The notes beneath the pieces were generated by a model. That model saw only the letters and a program-made list of their open reading frames with translations, was not told where the DNA came from and did not search any database. Below are positions 1 to 11,000 of a DNA stretch of 64,000 nt, piece after piece (position 1 is the first letter of the stretch; every line of letters starts with the position of its first letter). The position numbers and the translations under genes were made by a program. This DNA is from Marsupella aquatica (Eukaryota; Marchantiophyta): NCBI GenBank assembly GCA_973895155.1, contig OZ316895.1:22816001-22880000 (forward strand). Reading direction: 5' to 3'.

Positions 1-44
1 ATACACGACGCTACTCGTTTTTTTATATGACGTGGTGCCCATTC

Positions 45-3000
45 CTATGTTGTAGCATACCTGTCATGTTCACTCCGCGCTGGAAAAGTTGGCATAAATT
101 CTTTGGACTTTGGCAGCGGCACTTCGCGAAACCAATCGTGTTTCAGTGCCTCGTCCGCTGTTATTCTCTGCGAAACGCGAATTATACACATCAGTGAGCA
201 GCAAGCCATCAGACAAAAAAAACATTTCGCAAGGAGCTGGTACACCCTATTCTTTGAAGCCAGAGGTACGTATACAAAGGGATACAGCACTCAGTCTGAA
301 TCCATCATCAGGAACAAGAGTTTACAGTCTACAACATTTACTGCCCAATTAGTGAGTGAGAAGTTTACTTTTTGAGGGTCGTAAGTAAGTAATCTGTTGA
401 GTAGATCAAACCCACTTTCAGATAGAGTAGGCCTACCAGCAAACGCTGTCGGTGGAAATCTTTCTCTGAGTTTATTGTAGCTGCAAGTACATTCGAAAAT
501 TCGTCATGATAAACTCAGGGTCTGCAGTACAGAATGCTTACTATGGTGTAGAAATTATCACACATCGGCGACTACAATCATCTGGTAGAATCATACATTA
601 CAAATACAGACAACATAAAACTGCCAAGAAGCGCAGTCCGGATGCTTACGGCTGTCTCACGAAATTACACTTCACGCCAGGTAGCTTCGGAAACTCCGGC
701 CAAATTTTTTCATTGGGTGTACCCAATGTTTTGAATATCTGCATTAAAACACACAGTGATAAAACGTTACTCCGATAGAACAAAGATCAAAATTGAAACA
801 TCACCCTTTTAAGTGACAATCGTTAAGTGACAACTTTCCGAGAAGCAATACTACAGACCCTCGGATGGATAATTTTGCACTGGTTTTGCTAATCACAGAC
901 ATCCCTGAACGTAATTGTTGATACATCACATTCTTTGCAGCCCAAGAGAAAACCTACTAAGCTCAAACCCTGAAACGTGAGCTATCGTCAAGCAAGCCTC
1001 AAGAAATTTGCGTGCATTAATGTTAAACTGTCATCTAATAGTACCAACCTTATCAATCTGATCGATTTCAGAATTTCCATTGAAAAGAGGCTCTTTGGCA
1101 AGAAATTCGGCCATTATGCAACCCAATGACCACATATCTATAGCAGTTGAGTATTGATAATTCTTTGGTCCGAGCAGTAACTCTGGTGCCCTGTTTCACA
1201 CATAACATCGGAATGAAAACTCGAAAATTTCAATTCCATTGGTGTTTACTAATTCTTGTCAGGAGTATCAACAATGGAAAACTGCCGCAGGCACAACAGC
1301 CAACGAGAAGCAGATGATAGAAAGTAGCGGCGATACAAACAGACATCGATAATATCACTCATGAGAAGGTAGGTATCCAACCTGTACCAAAGTGTAACAA
1401 CCATGTTCGTATAAGCCTTTAACGGGCTACCATACTGCCGTGCCAGTCCAAAGTCACAAATTTTGAGTTCCCCGCGATTATTCATGAGCAAATTGGACGT
1501 TTTCAAGTCTCTGCAAAATCATGACGCACAGAAGGTGATCCCGTGATCAGTAACTTGACCGAACGGATGAGATTCCTTTCCAAAAGCCAATGGGCAGAAC
1601 TTCACGGTAGGTCAGGTTACTTCAACCTTTCATCGGAATGGATCCCTGCAAGCACAATAAGGAAAGGGACTGCACAAGAGCTGATTTAGGATAGTGAGGG
1701 GCAGCTCGGTTAACTAACCTGTGCAACACCCAGTTGTCGTGCAGATATTGTACCCCTTCAAAAAGCTGTAGCATAAGGCATTTGACTTCACTTTGACTGA
1801 AAGGCTGCTTCATGGTTTCCATAAGGCCCTTCAAATCATGTTCCATGTACTCCATTACCATAAAGATGCTGTCTATGGTGCTACCTACAACAACCTCTTT
1901 GACATCAACTACCGAGGAATGATGAAATGATAAGAGTACATTGATTTCCCTGAGAGAGGTCTGCGGGAACCCGTCTTTTTCCTTATCCATCTTAACCTTT
2001 TTCAACGCGACAATCTCTCCGGTCCTCTTATTTCGAGCACGGTACACAACCCCATATGTCCCTTCATCGATTCTGTTCAACCTCTCAAATTCGTCCACAC
2101 TTCTGCAACCTTGAAGCATATCAATGGCTCGCGATAATGGTTGAGGGGGTGTTGGTGGAACATCATCATACTCAGGATCAACCTCAGGCCTCTGCTCTTC
2201 TTGATCATCGACATCAGAGTCCTCTTCGTCCAGCTCCATCAATTCTCTCTTATTCAACTCTCGTTCGTACTCCTCGTCTTCAATCGACCGACTCCGCCGG
2301 CCTTTACCATCACTACCGCGTCCCACGCTTCCATTACTGTCTGTGCCTCTCTCCTTAGCCCTTGGAGCAACGTCAGCCTTCTCTGGAATGTACTCACCAG
2401 GCTGCGGAGACGAACTACGCCCACTAGTAACATGTCCGCCGTCTTGACCTGAAGAAATGAGACCCTCTTCGCTCTCTAAACTCGAAGAGCGCTTCCTTGC
2501 CTTCCCTCCACCACCACGAGGAGACCTACCCCGTTCGGGGGTGTGAGTCTCTCCTGCCCACCGAGAGGCCGCAATCGTGATTATAGGCGATGGGGCGTTT
2601 CCTTCCTCATCCTCCTCAACTCTCCCCGGACCTGTCCTTAAAGGAGGGCTGTCATCAGATTCGGGAAACAGCTGCCCGGGCTCAGGCTCATCATCTGACA
2701 TTGAAGAAGCCATGACCTGATCCTGCATTTGCACATCCGGCGTATGTTTCTCGTTGTGAATCTCTCCAACCAAAGGAGAATCTCGAATCCGCTCCGAAAC
2801 CGGCCGGGGAGTTAAGTCCTGGGGGCTTATGGAGAGACTACGCACTCTATGGCCCCCAGCCGAACCACGCGGAGTTGCTCGGCCAGACGATGGTGGCTTG
2901 GAAGAGGGCGACGACAAGTTTTCGTTTGAAGTTACTGGGGACGACAAAACCTGGACTGGTGCAGAAGACTGGACCAGGGAGACTTGAGAAGGTTGAGAGG

Positions 3001-4681
3001 ATCCCGAGCCAAACTTTGACACGGAGAGGGATACTGAAGAAGAAGCTCCCATGGCACCGCTTGACAGCTTGTTACTACTCGGTCGGGCCTGCTTCTCATC
3101 ATAGTCCCAAACAATTGGAGAATACTTACGTTTTTTAGTAGGGCTGCTGCTGCGGTTGCCTCCTCCGCCACCACCAGGCATCTCTCCTGCTGATGATGGC
3201 TTGTTCATATTATTGCTATTATTATTATTCCGGGCATTTCTTGAGTGTAACGACGACATCATCGAAATCGAAACGTCTGGTCGCCAACTGATCTCTTCTA
3301 CTCTGCGCCCTAAACTCGGCAACTCCCCTGGTTCCATCTCCACATCCTTTCCCGATGGCAGCCTTGCCGTTCCTGAGCTTCTCATCTCCCCTAAATTATC
3401 CGTCTCCTTGTCCAAGACGCCATCACTGACTGGAGACACGGAATTTCGAACAATGGACAGACTTACTGAACCGCCAACAGTACCCACGGACGGTGGCCTG
3501 CCGAACAATAATGGACTTGGAGCTCGATCTCCTCCCACAACTGCTTCTCCTCCCACATGTCGCCGCTGTTGTAGATGCCTGCTGCTACTCAAATCCCTCT
3601 CCCTGCTGCTGCTCAAGTCTCTCCCCCTGCTGCTATTTAAGTCCCTCTCCCTGGTACTGCTCAAATCTCTCTCCTTCTTGTCTCTCTCCCTCACATCCCG
3701 CTCCCTATCCATCTTATCTCCTCCTCGCCCCCTGTCCGAAGACGGCTCCCAATCCCTATTTCGGTCGCTACGGTCTTTCTCCTTTCCATATCCTCCTCCA
3801 CCTGCTCCTTCTCTGCTCTCCCTTGCCGAGAAAGAATCCCTTGCCAATATATCATCCCTCATAAGATTCCGCGACCTGTAATCCTTCCCTACATCCCTTC
3901 CTCCTGCATCCCTCCCTGCGTCCCTTCCTAAATCCCTCCCTGTTTCCCTACCTGCATCCCTTGCTCCATCCCTTCCTAAATCCCTTGCTGCATCCCTTCC
4001 AGCATCTCTTCCATCATCTCTTCCTCCATCCCTTACGCCATCCCTTACGCCATCCCTTACAGCATCTCTCCCTGCATCCCTTCCAGCATCTCTTCCTCCA
4101 CTTCTTCCACCATCTCTTGCATCATCTCTTCCTACATCCCTTAACCCATCTCTTCCTGCATCTCTGCCAACATCTCTGCCTGCATCCCTTCCTACATCCT
4201 TTCCAGCATCCCTGCCCGCAACCCTTCCTACTTCCCTTCCAGCATCTCTGCTTAAGTCTCTTCCTGCTTCTCTTCCTGCTTCTCTTCCTGCGTCCCTGCC
4301 CGAATCCCTTCCGACAACATCTCTGCCACCGTCCCTGACTGTATGATGATTACCACTGCTATTGACATTGCTTCTATCCCTGTCCCTATCCCTCGCTACA
4401 TCCCTCGACGAATAACCCTCAGACCTGGACCTTTCCCGGTCTCGGTCCCGATCCCTCTCAAACGCTTCAAGATCTCTCCCTCCCCCTCCACCAACGCCAC
4501 CATGATCCCTTTCGCGACCCCCTCCGCCACCGCCCCCGCCTCCGAGTCCAGACGCCGGTTTATCCCCTCCACCGAGGAAAGAGGCAGACGAAGACGAGGA
4601 AATCCTACTCTTCCCTCCCGACGACAGTCCTCCTCCTGCAGCAAGCGACAGCGGTGAAGTGTGATTTCGTCCTGCTGCCAT
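45..4681 (-). CDS. CDKG: Cyclin-dependent kinase G (CDK11/PITSLRE-type), 6 exons
   Basis: A Ser/Thr kinase of the CDKG/CDK11 group; in the family it partners L-type cyclins and acts on splicing and cell-cycle control in the nucleus. I join exons 4681-1719, 1510-1382, 1190-1049, 738-650, 480-369 and 167-45, all with GT-AG borders, to 1,185 codons in frame. Residues 1-110 are Ser/Gly-rich. Residues 116-266 are a four-residue xGRD-type repeat, followed by RD/ERD-rich and Ser/Pro-rich disorder. The kinase domain covers roughly 866-1150: glycine loop [13 protein letters not shown] lysine, PQTSLRE cyclin-binding helix, HRDLKTSN catalytic loop (split by intron 1), DFG, APELLLG. The C-terminal tail [13 protein letters not shown] is typical of CDKG. 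The cyclin helix reads PQTSLRE rather than PITSLRE or PLTSLRE. The start is the first ATG of the open frame, after a CT-rich leader (as read on +). Kinase identity is certain; the N-terminus is less conserved. Confidence 0.95.
3884..4336 (-). repeat. 12-bp coding minisatellite (xGRD repeat of CDKG)
   Basis: This part of CDKG exon 1 is a degenerate 12-bp tandem repeat encoding about 37 copies of a four-residue unit, mostly AGRD, VGRD or GVRD. It gives a strictly alternating-charge RD tract of about 150 residues. On the + strand it reads as a pyrimidine-rich ccctNcctgcat-type repeat and opens long spurious frames in both directions. Array length should vary between accessions, as for other coding minisatellites. 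Confidence 0.9.
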
Positions 4682-5057
4682 CCTGTGCTTTTTCTGCTCC
4701 TCTTCTTCCCCTCCTTCTTTCTGCCTTGCCCTACGTCGCCTCGCCTTCGTTCGCCTCCCTCGCCTCCCCTCGCCTCTCCTCTCCTCCTCGTCTTGTTTTC
4801 CCGTCCACGCTTCGAAGTACCGTGATGCGATGCTTCAGAGCCGACGAGAAGCCAACCTTCGGGACTCGTTTCTTCCAGCTTTTATCGAAGCCGTCTTTCG
4901 CTCCCCCACCCTTATGGGTCACGAGCTCATACTGTTGCTCCCCCACCCTTATGGGTCACGAGTTCAAAACTGTTGCTCGGACGAATGGAATGTAACGGGT
5001 AATGACTGAGTATGGGTTTACTAGACTCTGACCAGTGAGGAAATGCGAAGCTTTTCT
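4682..5057. other. CDKG leader/promoter region with a 37-bp duplication
   Basis: Immediately upstream of the CDKG start the + strand is strongly CT-rich to about 4800, so the transcript leader would be purine-rich. At 4900-4975 a unit beginning gctcccccacccttatggg occurs twice, 37 bp apart, followed by similar sequence. No TATA box stands out. No gene is seen here. Confidence 0.5.
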
Positions 5058-5364
5058 GAGCTTTGTGGGAAGAGAGGTTTCACACTAGCACCCCAACCCA
5101 AGGAGTCATTACCATATGGAATACTTGCCCGGAGCTTTGTGGGAACAGAGGTTTCACACTAGAACCCCAACCCAACGAGTCATTACCATATGGAGTACTT
5201 GCCCAGAGCTTTGTGGGAACAGAGGGTTCCAGACTAGAATCCAAAAACAGTCAATATCATATGTAATATTTGCCCCTAGCTTAGTGGGAACAGAGTAGCA
5301 TTGTGGGAACATAGGTTTCATACTAGAACCCCAATCCAAACAGTCATTATCATATGTAATACCT
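5058..5364. repeat. 74-bp tandem repeat, about four copies
   Basis: Units starting gagctttgtggga recur at 5058, 5132 and 5206, with more diverged copies near 5277 and 5299. Each contains a cactagaaccccaaccca-like stretch and a cattaccatatgg motif. Short frames through the array are products of the repeat. No coding function is visible. Confidence 0.85.
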
Positions 5365-5712
5365 GGGAAAAAAGATTACAAGGGGAAAGATTTTCCGGGC
5401 ATAGGGTTATGGAAATGGTAGCACCTAGTAAAAAAGATTACACACTGGTAATCTTTGTCCCTGACACAACTATGGACTCCACAAATGTGCAGACACATGT
5501 TGGCAACATGTCCAACACGGTCATTATCATATGTACTACCTGCGCGGAAAAAAGATTACCGGGTAAGACTTTCCATGCACAGGATTATGGAAATGGTAGC
5601 ACCTAGTAGAAAAGGTTACACACCAGTAACCTTTGTTCCTGACAGGAATTGTGGACTCCACAAACAAGCAGACACTTGTTGGTGACATGTCCAACACGTC
5701 TTGCGCTTGTTT
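5365..5712. repeat. 180-bp tandem duplication with internal hairpin
   Basis: Two copies start with ggaaaaaagattac at about 5365 and 5545 and end at gacatgtccaacacg-like sequence. Each copy contains a 9-bp inverted repeat with a 6-nt loop: 5433-5456 (aaagattac/gtaatcttt) and 5611-5634 (aaaggttac/gtaaccttt). The arms differ between the copies by a paired change. Confidence 0.85.
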
Positions 5713-8037
5713 GCTCCACTCCACTCCACTTCTGTTGTCGAGACTTGTTGCAACCAGTTTGCTTACACAAGTAAATGTGGTATCTTAACTAAACCACAAC
5801 TACTTTTATGAGAGCTACAGGTTACCTTACCCTCATTGCATAGTGTAAACTCTAAACTACAGCTACCTGCATAAAAGGGTATGGTTATTTGTAACTCTCA
5901 TTATATAGTGTACACATTCAGGTATACTAGGAATGAACTTGGCTCCATTTTTTAAGGTGAGTACACTATTCACTAGGGGACAAATATGAGCAGTAGCCCG
6001 GCACAAATGGACCCTTGAACCCTTTCATATGAGCAAGTGTGTTTTAATAGCAATTTTTATTTTTCACTTTGTAGGTTTAGGAGCATTCTTGGAGTTTAGG
6101 AATGGAGAGGGCCATTATGGCACAAAATGTTCTGTGAACATGAATTTTTGATATTTTTTATGCTCTTCATGAGTTTTCTCTTCCTAGTTTTTGGTGAGAT
6201 GGGGGCCTTTGCACCTCCATGCATCTGAGTGTATGACCTTGCTAAGATAAATGTACGGACAAAAAATGGGGCCAAAAAAAAACCTTAAAATTTTTTTACC
6301 AAATGTCTTCAAAGGAACAAAAACATATAATTTTGGAAAAGAAAATGGAATTTCTTGCCATTTGTACTGGACAAACACCCACCCATCTTAGCTGACCTCG
6401 CCAAGATGGGGCGTCTATACCCCATAGTGAAAACAATTTCAGAAAAATAAAACATTATCCCATCCCATAGTGAAAACAATTTCAGAAAAAATAAAATATT
6501 ATCCTTTAAATTTGAAGAAAAAAAATGCGCCACAATTTGGTGGTCTCTTTGAGATAACATAACAATTCATATTAGGCAGATTGATGAAGATGACTAATAC
6601 CTGATAAGATTAGTTGTCTGGGTGAATTTTGTCCCCGGTGCCTTGGTCTATGGGGTTCATTTGGTGGTCTCTTTGAGATAACATAACAATTCATATTAGG
6701 CAGATTGATGAAGATGACTAATACATCTGGGTGAATTTTGTCCCCGGTGCCTTGGTCTATGGGGTTCTCTCCAGAGATAGTGTTGCCTAGCCAAGTTTGT
6801 GCCTGACCTATCACCTGGTTCCAAATGTAGCAACATTAGCCTTGATCACCATTAATCGAAGGGAAAGAGAGAGGTGAGGAAAGAGAGGTGGGGACAAAAG
6901 AGTTCCTTGTACAAAAACAAATTCCTGGCTGTTTGGATGCATTGTCCCCTATCTGTGTTTTGTCATCAAAGAAAGTACTCATTTAGAGGCTTCACTCTAG
7001 ACAGGAGGCCTTTGAAGCAACTTCCAGTCACGAATGATTTGTCACTCAAAGAAGAGTCCCATTTCTAGGCTTTCACTCTAGACAGGAGGCCCTTAAGGCA
7101 ACTGGCAACTACCAGTTGCAAATGATTAGTAAAGATTTACAGGAGGCCGCCAAGTAACTCCTGTACATGATTTGGTTGGACCAGCCATGCATCACCACCA
7201 GCCAGTGGGGCAACTATGAGCAACCATGGTTTCACTACAGCCGTTAAAACCACCTTGCTCAGGTTCATGTAGATCTCATGTAGAGTCAACTTTTGGTTGT
7301 TGCTCTATATTCTTACGAATCTGGTTATGATATCAAAATTACTGTACCCTGAGGAACGGATTCTAGCTCTAACATCCCACCACAACTATATCATCAGAAC
7401 TAATGTTGCCCTTGGACAGGAGTCAACAATTGTTGAACCGCGCTAATCAACAATTGTCTTCGGCAAGGAACTTTACTCAAAGAGAAAGTATACATCTCGA
7501 TAGAAGTCTGTTCCACTTCCCGAAGACACCACCAGCTGTGTCTTCATTCACATCAGACACCCCAGAAAAGAACTCCAAAAGGATATTATAATCAGGACAT
7601 AAGGAACTCTGTTTCCAATAGCTCCCAATTCTGGTACACAAATCACATATACATAACCCCAAAAACAAATTGAACTCAAATTAAGGATACATGCGAGCTG
7701 CTGGAGACCCACAGTTGCCAAGAGCACCACTTGACAGATGACTTCGACTGAAGGGTTCCCAGAATCCTAGAGTCCTCGGAGTCAGCAGTTACCAGTCCAA
7801 GAACCAAGCAATTATATGACCAATATTTGCTCAGAACAACTTAGCTAATTAACATGAAGGCCTCCAGTCTGGATGGACGTATTGACGTAACCCTGCAACA
7901 GGTCCTCCCCCTTACCTTCCAGAGCCTACAAACTGAGTATACCAAGAGCCTAGAAATTCAGCATACCAAGATTACATAATGGCAACCTCAAGAGAGTCAT
8001 CGTAAGGTCAAAAATTCCTAGAAAAACAGAATTCTTC
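5713..8037. other. Intergenic region with duplications; 3' flank of eIF3A
   Basis: This is AT-rich sequence without a credible gene. A 124-bp direct duplication starts at 6536 and 6660 (tttggtggtctctttgag...); the second copy lacks a short internal segment of about 16 bp. A weaker duplication based on cactctagacaggaggcc lies near 6985-7130. The last 200-300 bp before 8038 are probably the eIF3A 3' UTR (minus strand). Confidence 0.6.
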
Positions 8038-11000
8038 CTAGGCTGCTGGTTCCTCTTGCTGCTGGGGTTTTGGCTTAGAATAAGTATCAACGTTAGATGA
8101 CCGTCTCCAGGAGTCCACACCCTCGTCCTTAGGAGCACCATAGCTGGGTCGTTCAGATCTATCAGATCCAAATGCGCTCCGAACACTGGGGCGGCTAGCT
8201 CCACCCCTACTCCAGCGGTCCTCAGCTCCTCTTTCACTCCTGTCACCTCCAAACGGCTTTGCACGCTCTGGTTCTCTATCACGGTCTGCAAAACGATCTG
8301 CAAACCTTCCAACGGTTGGTCGTTGTGGTGGAGGTGCGTCGCCACCATATGCTGCTGTCTCACGACGCACAGGTGGTTCGTAACGACCAGTAGTTCGTTG
8401 AGGTGGCTGATACTTCCCAGGGGCAGCACCCTCCGCTGGCACAGCCGGCTGCTCACGTTCCGGTTCTGCCTGTCGTTCAGGTCGTTGCCACTTGTCACCA
8501 TCATCCCTGGGGCCCAACCCACGGTTGGCACTGAAAGGTGCAGGCCTTCGTTCGTCTGATGGTGGTAGACTGTCCCTGACCCGTGAATCAGGCTCTTCAG
8601 TTCTCTTGCGGAGCGAGGAAGGAACGAATCGACCAGGTTTTCCGTCATCTGATTTCCCAGACAAGATAGCCTCTCTTTCTTTCTTGGCACGTTCCTCGGC
8701 ATCAGCTTCTATTTGCCTCTGTCTGGCGGCAATTTCATCATATTTTGCACGACGCTCGGCTTCTTCCTGTTTCCTCCGCTCCTCCTCTGAACATAATACA
8801 TGTTAGGTCAAGCTTAGAAAGAGTGGTTCAATGAATTGTAAAGCCCTACGAAAGAGTAGGTCGATGAATTGTAAACCCCGTTGCACAAAAAGGAGCCTCT
8901 AACAGAAAAGTCTAGAGTGGAGACATCTGCCCGAAAAGAAACCTCTGACAGAAATGTCCTTTCGTGCATGCAGGCATATTGTTGCATTGCAGTAGATGAA
9001 GCTTTTCGCTCAGGAAAGGAAAATTACAACAAACAACTATTAGAAGCAAAGGCGCAAAGTACCTTCTCTTTTCCGTGCTTCCTCCTCTTCCTTGATTTTC
9101 AGAAGACGAGCCTCCTCTTGCTGTCGGTAATATTCCATCTTTCGGCGCCTCTCACAATCCAAGTGTCGTGAAAGTCTCATCTCGGCCAGCCTCTCCTCTC
9201 TTTCCTTCAGCAGCTTCTCAAACTCACCTTGTCGGCGGCCTACCACTTGCGCTTGGAACACATTCTGCACAACACATATTCTATACAATGAGCATCGGCT
9301 CCGAGACGAAAATTATTGAGATATAAAAACGACGCACACATAAATCTATACAAATGACCAACATAGGAAAATTAGTGAATCAGAATCCCAAGTTTCATGA
9401 AAATTACCTTATCATCCACCATTTTGAGAAGCCTATTCTTCTCAATCAAATCCTCAGCATGCTGTTTCCGACTCTGGTCGATCATTTGCTGCACAATTCA
9501 TAAAAGGAAATTCCCTCAATCACGATTCGTTCAGGTTTTGAATACACAAGAACATTCTCGATCAAACTAATACGGCTCATTTCCATAACCAATCCTTGAA
9601 ACTGGCGGCATCTCCTCGCCAGCACCACGGTACCATCTCGTAACTCGTCCCAAGAAAGTGTTAAATTACGGGTCACTTCAAATATCACAAAGCTAGTTGT
9701 AGCGAACGAGGGTAGGATGTGAGCAAACCTCCTGTTGCTGGGCATAGAAAACTTCATCATCAACGAGCCGCTTCTGATAAGCAGCCTCTATCAGTGGCCT
9801 CTCTTCCTCTCGCTTAGCTCGCTCCAAATAATCCATGGTCTTGGAAAGCTTCTGTAGTTTCCGTTCCATCTCCTGCCTCTCTTTCATTTGCTCGGTCAAA
9901 GCCTCTTCCATCAGAATCTGCTTTGTCAACTTCGTAACCTCCTGAACCACAAAATTGCAAGGCTTGCTAGGATCAATTGCATCAAACTGACATAAAAAGA
10001 AACACATGCTTGCGATAGCACCAAGTAGAATCGAATTTACTTGCCAAGTGGGAACGGTCTGAGCTTCACTTACTCCATCTGCAGCAACCTTCTTTCCTTT
10101 CTTCCCCTTCCTCTTTTCTGCCTCTGCAAGCAATAATCGAGCTTCCTCCAGATCCTTCTCTTCAATTTCTTTCCTAATTCTGGCTTCCTCACGCCTTGCA
10201 GACTCGTTAGCTAATCTCTTTGCTTCAGCCTCTTCTGTAAGGCGGAGCTGCTTGAGCCTCTTTGACTCTTCCTCCCGCTCCTGAGATATTGTCAGAACGG
10301 AAACAATTCAATGAGAATCGAGAATCCCAAGAGGCAAGAGGGTGCACCAAGCCATAGCTTTGAAGTAAAATCTTGCACTACTAGTATCACCACTACTCGA
10401 CTCACCATCTCGAGCATCTGCCGTTCTTGTTCTTCCTTGCGCCTTTCAATGAGAACCTTCCGGGCAAGTAGCTTCTTGTGTTCTTTCTCAATCTTCTCCT
10501 GAAGATCAGCAGGTGCCAAAGTCTGTTTCGACACCTTCTCGACTGGAGCAGGCTGAATAAGGGACAAAGCCTTGTTCAACCTCTTGGCCAGGATAGTCAG
10601 CTGATTTTTCACCTTGTCGGACTCTAGGTCCTGCAAGACACGGGTTCTCAGTAACGACAGATGAACCATTCGAAACCAAACTTTCACGACAATGTAGGGG
10701 TCAGAAGTTGGCCAGAACAAGCCACAGCACTGACAGCTTCATCACAGTTCTTCCAAAGTCAGTTTAGAAAGCGTGCCCCACAAAGATTGTACTGAAAGCA
10801 ATATACAGCAAGAGAGTGCTTCTTGTCATTCCAGTTGCAAGTATGTTTAAGGTATACCTGGTTGCCGACATGAACAATGCCATTCAGGTGGTCAATTTTG
10901 ATATGAAGATAATTAAACTTGACAGCGTCCACTGCAAGCTTCTCAACCAACGAAAACTCAAAGAAGGGAATCATCTTCGTGAGGGTGGATATCTTCGTTG

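Noticed and set aside
3156-4338. Long open frames on the + strand opposite CDKG exon 1 (241 and 125 codons)
   Set aside because: They are leucine/proline/serine or histidine-leucine low-complexity translations of the antisense of the RD-repeat and Ser-rich region, open only because of the codon bias of the real gene.
5058-5364. A CRISPR-like array
   Set aside because: The units are head-to-tail 74-bp repeats with no unique spacers, in plant nuclear DNA.
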